From NCBI GenBank assembly GCA_937892405.1, contig CALAFS010000270.1, forward strand, positions 1-9,402: a DNA stretch of 9,402 bases, written 5' to 3'. Shown one piece after another: positions 5,820-9,402 of this stretch. Made by a program: the position numbers and the translations under genes. Under the pieces are notes generated by a model, which worked only from the letters and a program-made list of their open reading frames with translations, searched no databases and was not told the DNA's origin. Position 1 is the stretch's first letter; each line of letters starts with the position of its first letter. This DNA comes from an uncultured Clostridia bacterium. GTDB lineage: Bacteria > Bacillota > Clostridia > Oscillospirales > CAG-272.

Positions 5820-6608
5820 TTATTCCTGTGCTGTGCTTGTGTCATAAGAATAGGTGTCGTAGGAAGAGTATCTGCCTCCGGAATACTTTGTGTACCCTCT
5901 GCCCTTTCCGCTCTTCGGATCGAAAGAGTCGAGGATGATTCCGTAAACCGATGCTTCGAGCATGCGCATGGATTCAACCGCGTCGTTCATACTGTTCACA
6001 TCGGAAAATCCCGCTCTTGCCACCAGGAGATACCCGTTGACATTCTTCTTCATCAGAAGAGCATCGGAGACGGTATTGACGGGAGAGGTATCAATAATAA
6101 TATATTCAAATTTATCCTCGCAGTACTTCATCAGCATCTCCATACGCTCGGAGGCGAGAAGGGCGGCGGGATTTGTCGTAGTCTTACCGGAATAGAGAAC
6201 GGAAAGCCCGGGGACAGCGGAGGCACGGATGTTCGGCTCTTCGTCGATACCGGCGAGATACTCAGAGAGTCCGTGGATCTGTCCGTTTTCTTCGAGAAGG
6301 CGTGCAATCCTCGGCTTTCTGAGGTCGGCGTCAATCAGGAGAACGCGGTGCTCCGTCGAGCTCTGCGCCAGCGTAACGGCGAGGTTGATGGACACGGTGG
6401 TTTTCCCCTCCCCGGGCATCGCGCTGGTAATCGCGATCTTCTTGCAACGGTCGATGATGGGAAGGTAAAGGAGATTCGTGCAGGTGGTACGGTAAGCCTC
6501 TTTCACGGCAAACGGAGTGTCTTCTCCGATAATCAGCTGTCTGTCCTCGGCGTTTGTACCGTGCACCGACTTCTTTTTCTTTCTGAAGGGGCAAAAACGG
6601 AACTTCAT
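5820..6608 (-). CDS. cpsD: CpsD/CapB-type tyrosine-protein kinase (BY-kinase)
   Basis: This bacterial tyrosine kinase autophosphorylates a C-terminal tyrosine cluster and controls polysaccharide polymerisation and export; it needs a CpsC-type membrane partner for activity. The 262-residue protein has the oligomerisation motif E37-A-Y-R40 with T-N at 44-45, Walker A S-A-M-P-G-E-G-K-T-T (62-71), Walker A' L-L-I-D-A-D-L-R-K-P (90-99) and Walker B I-I-I-D (170-173). The tail from about residue 236 carries six tyrosines in 18 residues, the expected phosphoacceptor cluster. Walker B is followed by T-S-P where T-P-P is usual. The Gram-positive split form is confirmed by the membrane partner being encoded separately just upstream, with an ATGA overlap of start and stop codons. 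AAGGAGAG lies 9 nt before the ATG. ParA/MinD-type ATPases share the Walker motifs but lack the tyrosine tail. Confidence 0.96.
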   Translation of the reverse strand: MKFRFCPFRKKKKSVHGTNAEDRQLIIGEDTPFAVKEAYRTTCTNLLYLPIIDRCKKIAITSAMPGEGKTTVSINLAVTLAQSSTEHRVLLIDADLRKPRIARLLEENGQIHGLSEYLAGIDEEPNIRASAVPGLSVLYSGKTTTNPAALLASERMEMLMKYCEDKFEYIIIDTSPVNTVSDALLMKKNVNGYLLVARAGFSDVNSMNDAVESMRMLEASVYGIILDSFDPKSGKGRGYTKYSGGRYSSYDTYSYDTSTAQE

Positions 6609-7339
6609 GCGTCTGCACTCTCCTTCCCTGCGGTATTCTGCTGGGCTTCTTCCGGCTTCTGAAGCGGAATCACGCCGAGCACGGGAATGTCGAAATTGTC
6701 TTCGATCTTTTTCTTATCACGGACGGTCGTATCAATCACAGAAAACAGCCAGATGCCGAGAAGTGCGAGCACAAGACCCGCGATACCACCAATCAAAGCG
6801 TTACGCACCGTACCGCGCCCGTTCGCACGCGTGGGCATCTCCGGCTCACCGAGAGGCACCACCTTACTTGCTTTTTCTCCGAAAATGTGAAGGAATTCAT
6901 CATTGGAGATTGCACAGATGGTGTCGGCGATGGCATAGGCACGCTCCTTATCGGTATCGGTAACGGAGACGGTAAAGGCGCGGGTCTGCTCATTCTGAGT
7001 GACCTTAATCACCTTTTGCAGATAGGTGACCGTCACCGTCTCGTTATAAGGTGCGGGCAGTGCCGCCACCACATCGGAGAGGAAAATGTTTTCGGTGACT
7101 GCCATCATATAGAGGGGGGTATTCTGTACCGCGGCATTGATGTTCGCCTGATCCGTCGTGCGGTCATCCTGAGAATAGAGGCAAAGTTTGGTTGACGCGG
7201 TATAGGTCAGCCTTGTCGTCAGGCGGGTATAGATCCCGACGCCGGCGGCGCAGACCACCGCGACGATGACAATCAGCCACAGCTTCGGAAGAAAAAGTCC
7301 GAGAAGATCTCGGAATGTAATTTCTTCGTTCTTTTTCAT
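6605..7339 (-). CDS. cpsC: CpsC/CapA-type membrane activator of the tyrosine kinase (Wzz family)
   Basis: This polysaccharide co-polymerase anchors and activates CpsD at the membrane and influences chain length. The 244-residue protein has a Wzz-type layout: a short cytoplasmic N terminus, a first membrane helix at about 20-37, an extracellular domain at about 38-178 and a second helix at about 181-202. The cytoplasmic tail contains D-T-T-V-R-D, then I-P-V-L-G-V-I-P at 218-225, the segment that contacts the kinase in this family. A proline-rich stretch (E-P-E-M-P) precedes the second helix as usual. I chose the ATG at 7339, with AGGAG 6 nt upstream. A TTG at 7345 would leave no space after that site. 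It is the first gene of the unit, behind a consensus promoter, and overlaps cpsD by four bases. Confidence 0.94.
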   Translation of the reverse strand: MKKNEEITFRDLLGLFLPKLWLIVIVAVVCAAGVGIYTRLTTRLTYTASTKLCLYSQDDRTTDQANINAAVQNTPLYMMAVTENIFLSDVVAALPAPYNETVTVTYLQKVIKVTQNEQTRAFTVSVTDTDKERAYAIADTICAISNDEFLHIFGEKASKVVPLGEPEMPTRANGRGTVRNALIGGIAGLVLALLGIWLFSVIDTTVRDKKKIEDNFDIPVLGVIPLQKPEEAQQNTAGKESADA

Positions 7340-7373
7340 ACGCAACTCCTATTTATAAATAAGATACAGATAT

Positions 7374-7402
7374 ATTATATCATAGGGGGAAAGATTTGTC
7401 AA
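7374..7402 (-). promoter_or_regulatory. Consensus sigma-A promoter of the cpsC-cpsD-cpsB-nahK unit
   Basis: Read leftward, TTGACA (7397-7402) and TATAAT (7374-7379) match the housekeeping consensus at all twelve positions with an ideal 17-nt spacer. Transcription should start near 7367, leaving a leader of about 28 nt. No hairpin or attenuator lies between promoter and start codon, so basal expression should be strong unless a repressor acts. Confidence 0.9.
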
Positions 7403-7429
7403 GGCATTTCGACACCTTTCGCATGGCAG

Positions 7430-7476
7430 AGAAAAGAGCGTCGGTCTGTCGCTGTGCAAACCTGACGCTCTTTTCT
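7430..7476 (-). terminator. Rho-independent terminator of the lipoprotein gene
   Basis: AGAAAAGAGCGTC (7430-7442) pairs perfectly with GACGCTCTTTTCT (7464-7476) around a 21-nt loop in which GGT and ACC can extend the stem. The leftward transcript ends in TTTTCTCT. It lies 27 nt past the lipoprotein stop and 28 nt upstream of the cps promoter -35 box, so it insulates the two units. Confidence 0.8.
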
Positions 7477-7503
7477 TCCGACGGTTCTCCGTGTTCCGGA
7501 AAA

Positions 7504-8586
7504 TCAGCCCATCGGATGATGCTTTACATAATTTTCAATGTCGTCGTTCTGTACTTTCGCATATTTTGCGACCTCGGTATTCCAGCCGTCGGTCTCGTCC
7601 GCGGAGTAATAGGCATTGAAAATGTTGCCGGTGTAGTAAGGATTCATATAATAAGAGTTACCTTCAGTGGTAATGCGTGTGACGGTACCGTTCTCCAAAG
7701 TATAGTTGACATTGGCGACACCGTACTGAAGAAGGTTGCGCAGGGTCGAATCCTGATTGATGGCATAAATGATTTCCATCGCGCGATCCGGCTTTTCGCA
7801 TGCCGCACCGACGGCAAAGGCGGAGCCGTTATAAACATCTTCCCGTGTGGGCGTGTTGTATGCGATCGTGTTGCAGATATAACCTTCTGCCTCATAAGCG
7901 AAGCGGTCTGCGTAAGTGCCTTTCACGACACGGACATACTCGGAGATTCCCTCCTCACCGATTCCCTCGCCTGCAAGGATCGCGGCACGAAGATCCGCCG
8001 TATCGTCATACGAGGTATAGGAGGACATGAGGAGCGGACCGAAGTTGTACTTCTCTCCCATCGACTCCTTCATCAGAAGGTAATCGTAACTGCCTGTCAT
8101 GCGGTTGTTCGGTACGCTGTAATACTTCCCGTCGTACTTCGACGCATTCAGAAGCAGAGAGGTAATCTTGGTATTGAGCATACCGTATTCTTTCGAGGCA
8201 TAGAAGTCGGAAAGGTCGGCGAGCTTGTTCCCCGCCATCAGCTCGTTCATCATATCCGCGCTGTTGACAAGAAGAATGTCTACGCTCTTTCCTTCGGCAA
8301 GAGCGGCATTGATGTCCGCACGATAGGTCGCCTCGGGCAGATAGTGAATGTTCAGAGAGGTCTTAAAAGTGGAGGTGGTGTACTGGTTGATCATACGGGA
8401 AACGGCGACGACACCGTCGTTGCGCTCATCTCCGACGATATACATCTCGAGCGTCACTTCCTCGACTGTCGGCGGCTCGTATGTATAATTCTTGCGATAA
8501 GAGCCGATCTCCTCATCGGCGCAACTGACGAGCACAAGCACCGTCATTGCGAGGCAAAGGAGCAGGGATATGATTTTTTTCTTCAT
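7504..8586 (-). CDS. Solute-binding-protein-like lipoprotein
   Basis: The 360-residue product is a secreted lipoprotein. It has a K-K-K N terminus, a hydrophobic core at about 5-20 and the lipobox L19-V-S-C22, so Cys22 would be lipidated and the protein held on the outer face of the membrane. The mature part resembles extracellular sugar-type solute-binding proteins: an early strand (L-E-M-Y-I-V-G), V-D-I-L-L-V-N-S-A-D-M near 101-111, Y-Y-S-V-P-N-N near 155-161, and a late segment with P-D-R-A-M-E-I-I-Y-A-I-N typical of these proteins. It is shorter than the usual 420-550 residues; the middle of the second lobe looks compressed. No permease or ATPase gene adjoins it, so its transport partner or ligand is unknown. 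AAAGGA lies about 9 nt before the ATG. A role as a stand-alone sensor or binding lipoprotein is possible. Confidence 0.82.
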   Translation of the reverse strand: MKKKIISLLLCLAMTVLVLVSCADEEIGSYRKNYTYEPPTVEEVTLEMYIVGDERNDGVVAVSRMINQYTTSTFKTSLNIHYLPEATYRADINAALAEGKSVDILLVNSADMMNELMAGNKLADLSDFYASKEYGMLNTKITSLLLNASKYDGKYYSVPNNRMTGSYDYLLMKESMGEKYNFGPLLMSSYTSYDDTADLRAAILAGEGIGEEGISEYVRVVKGTYADRFAYEAEGYICNTIAYNTPTREDVYNGSAFAVGAACEKPDRAMEIIYAINQDSTLRNLLQYGVANVNYTLENGTVTRITTEGNSYYMNPYYTGNIFNAYYSADETDGWNTEVAKYAKVQNDDIENYVKHHPMG

Positions 8587-8768
8587 CAGGATCTATCCTT
8601 TCCGTAACACGGGTGTGGGGTCGGACACCAACCGGCGCCCGAAATTCACCATATATTTTACAATAAATATCCGAAAAAGTCAAGGCGTAAACCGCGCTTT
8701 CTCTTCCTCTTGCAAAAATATAGTCGACTTGCACAAAACGCAGCTTTTCTTTTTGTGGAAAGTGACCG
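8587..8768. other. Intergenic region between rpoD and the lipoprotein gene
   Basis: This region carries the lipoprotein promoter and a leader of roughly 60 nt. Read leftward, the leader holds a GC-rich block with a GGTGT/ACACC hairpin (8612-8616 with 8625-8629) and a GGCGCC palindrome (8634-8639). Downstream of the rpoD stop, CACAAAA and TTTTGTG can pair, but no GC-rich stem with a U-run is visible, so a proper rpoD terminator is not evident and some read-through into the lipoprotein gene may occur. Confidence 0.5.
8655..8683 (-). promoter_or_regulatory. Sigma-A promoter of the lipoprotein gene
   Basis: Read leftward, TTGACT (8678-8683) and TAAAAT (8655-8660) have a 17-nt spacer and match five of six positions each. 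The predicted start is near 8648, giving a leader of about 60 nt that includes a GC-rich potential hairpin before the ribosome binding site. Confidence 0.75.
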
Positions 8769-9402
8769 TCAGTTCGCGAGATAATCCTTCAAAGTTTTGG
8801 AACGGGAGGGGTGACGGAGCTTACGAAGTGCCTTTGCCTCGATCTGACGGATACGCTCTCTCGTAATCTGGAACTGCCGCCCGACCTCTTCCAGCGTACG
8901 GGGGCGACCGTCTTCCAGACCGAAGCGGAGCTTGATGACCTGCTCTTCTCTTGGGGTCAGGGTGTGAAGAATGTTGCAGAGCTGTTCGCGAAGGAGCGAG
9001 TAGGACGCACTGTCGGAAGGAGCGGGAGAATCGTTATCCTCGACAAAATCTCCGAGATGGCTGTCCTCTTCTTCACCGATGGGCGTCTCGAGCGACACGG
9101 GATCCTGCGCGATCTTCATGATCTCACGCACCTTCTCGGGCGTCATGTTCAACCGCTCTGCGATCTCGTCGGTGGTAGGCTCACGCCCGAGCTCCTGAAG
9201 AAGCTGTCTTGCCGTACGGGAAACTTTATGGATCGTCTCCACCATGTGCACGGGGATACGAATGGTGCGCGCCTGATCGGCAATGGCACGGGTGATCGCC
9301 TGACGGATCCACCATGTCGCATAGGTCGAGAATTTATAGCCCTTGCTGTAATCGAACTTTTCCACCGCCTTAATCAGGCCCAGATTTCCTTCCTGGATCA
9401 GA
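8769..9402 (-). CDS. rpoD: RNA polymerase primary sigma factor RpoD/SigA (C-terminal part, cut by window edge)
   Basis: This is the housekeeping sigma factor, which directs RNA polymerase to -35/-10 promoters such as those seen in this window. Only about the last 210 residues are present; the gene continues past the right edge and no start codon is visible. The visible part begins in region 2.2 (L-I-Q-E-G-N-L-G-L-I-K-A-V), then region 2.3-2.4 with F-S-T-Y-A-T-W-W-I-R-Q-A-I-T-R-A, which melts and reads the -10 box. Region 3 follows (R-I-P-V-H-M through the acidic D-N-D-S linker), then region 4.1 (L-T-P-R-E-E-Q-V-I-K-L-R-F-G-L) and region 4.2 (T-R-E-R-I-R-Q-I-E-A-K-A-L-R-K-L-R), which reads the -35 box. 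The R-I-P-V-H-M segment and the region 3 length identify a primary rather than an alternative sigma factor. The reading frame is intact to its TGA stop. Confidence 0.97.
   Translation of the reverse strand, partial: LIQEGNLGLIKAVEKFDYSKGYKFSTYATWWIRQAITRAIADQARTIRIPVHMVETIHKVSRTARQLLQELGREPTTDEIAERLNMTPEKVREIMKIAQDPVSLETPIGEEEDSHLGDFVEDNDSPAPSDSASYSLLREQLCNILHTLTPREEQVIKLRFGLEDGRPRTLEEVGRQFQITRERIRQIEAKALRKLRHPSRSKTLKDYLAN

Noticed and set aside
5805..6662. Rightward open frame opposite cpsD
   Set aside because: Antisense to a fully conserved kinase; no ribosome binding site or domain, and low-complexity composition expected of a mirror frame.
7396..8607. Long rightward open frame (403 codons) opposite the lipoprotein gene
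   Set aside because: It is antisense to a gene with a signal peptide, lipobox, promoter and terminator. It crosses that terminator and shows no recognisable domain.
8700..8768. rpoD terminator from CACAAAA/TTTTGTG pairing
   Set aside because: The stem is short and AT-rich and is not followed by a U-run on the leftward transcript.
8769..9365. rpoD starting at the GTG near 9365
   Set aside because: The frame continues upstream with conserved sigma region 2 residues to the window edge, so that GTG is an internal valine.

Overview
The window looks like a chromosomal segment of a spore-forming, Gram-positive member of the Clostridia with roughly half G+C. The evidence is a SpoVT sporulation regulator, a DUF951 protein, a Gram-positive CpsC/CpsD/CpsB tyrosine-phosphorylation module, a lipoprotein with a Gram-positive lipobox, strong Shine-Dalgarno sites and canonical sigma-A promoters. 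The exact genus cannot be read from the sequence. No tRNA, rRNA, CRISPR array, insertion sequence or prophage gene is visible.

Layout. Positions 1-2150 are read rightward: a short regulatory region with a 10-bp inverted repeat at the left edge, then a promoter and a tight operon of a DUF951 protein, ruvA and ruvB (Holliday-junction branch migration). This operon meets the leftward genes at a perfect 21-bp bidirectional terminator (2152-2200). Everything to the right is read leftward. In transcription order from the right edge these are: the 3' part of rpoD (housekeeping sigma factor, cut by the window edge); a compact solute-binding-type lipoprotein with its own promoter and terminator; a four-gene unit cpsC-cpsD-cpsB-nahK driven by a consensus sigma-A promoter and closed by a hairpin terminator; a LysR-type regulator whose promoter lies partly inside that terminator; and spoVT.

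How the genes work together. CpsC (membrane activator), CpsD (tyrosine kinase) and CpsB (PHP-type tyrosine phosphatase) form the classic phosphorylation switch that controls polysaccharide polymerisation and export in Gram-positives. Here the switch is not followed by glycosyltransferases, a flippase or a polymerase. It is followed by an N-acetylhexosamine 1-kinase homologue (NahK), and the unit then terminates. This suggests a link between control of the polysaccharide machinery and supply of HexNAc-1-phosphate for nucleotide sugars, or salvage of host or cell-wall amino sugars. The link is an inference from gene order and is the most interesting feature of an otherwise fairly ordinary core-genome region. 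I did not find a clearly new system. The other points worth a second look are regulatory: a palindrome inside the spacer of a candidate sporulation promoter for spoVT, the LysR promoter overlapping the nahK terminator, and the inverted repeat at the left edge.
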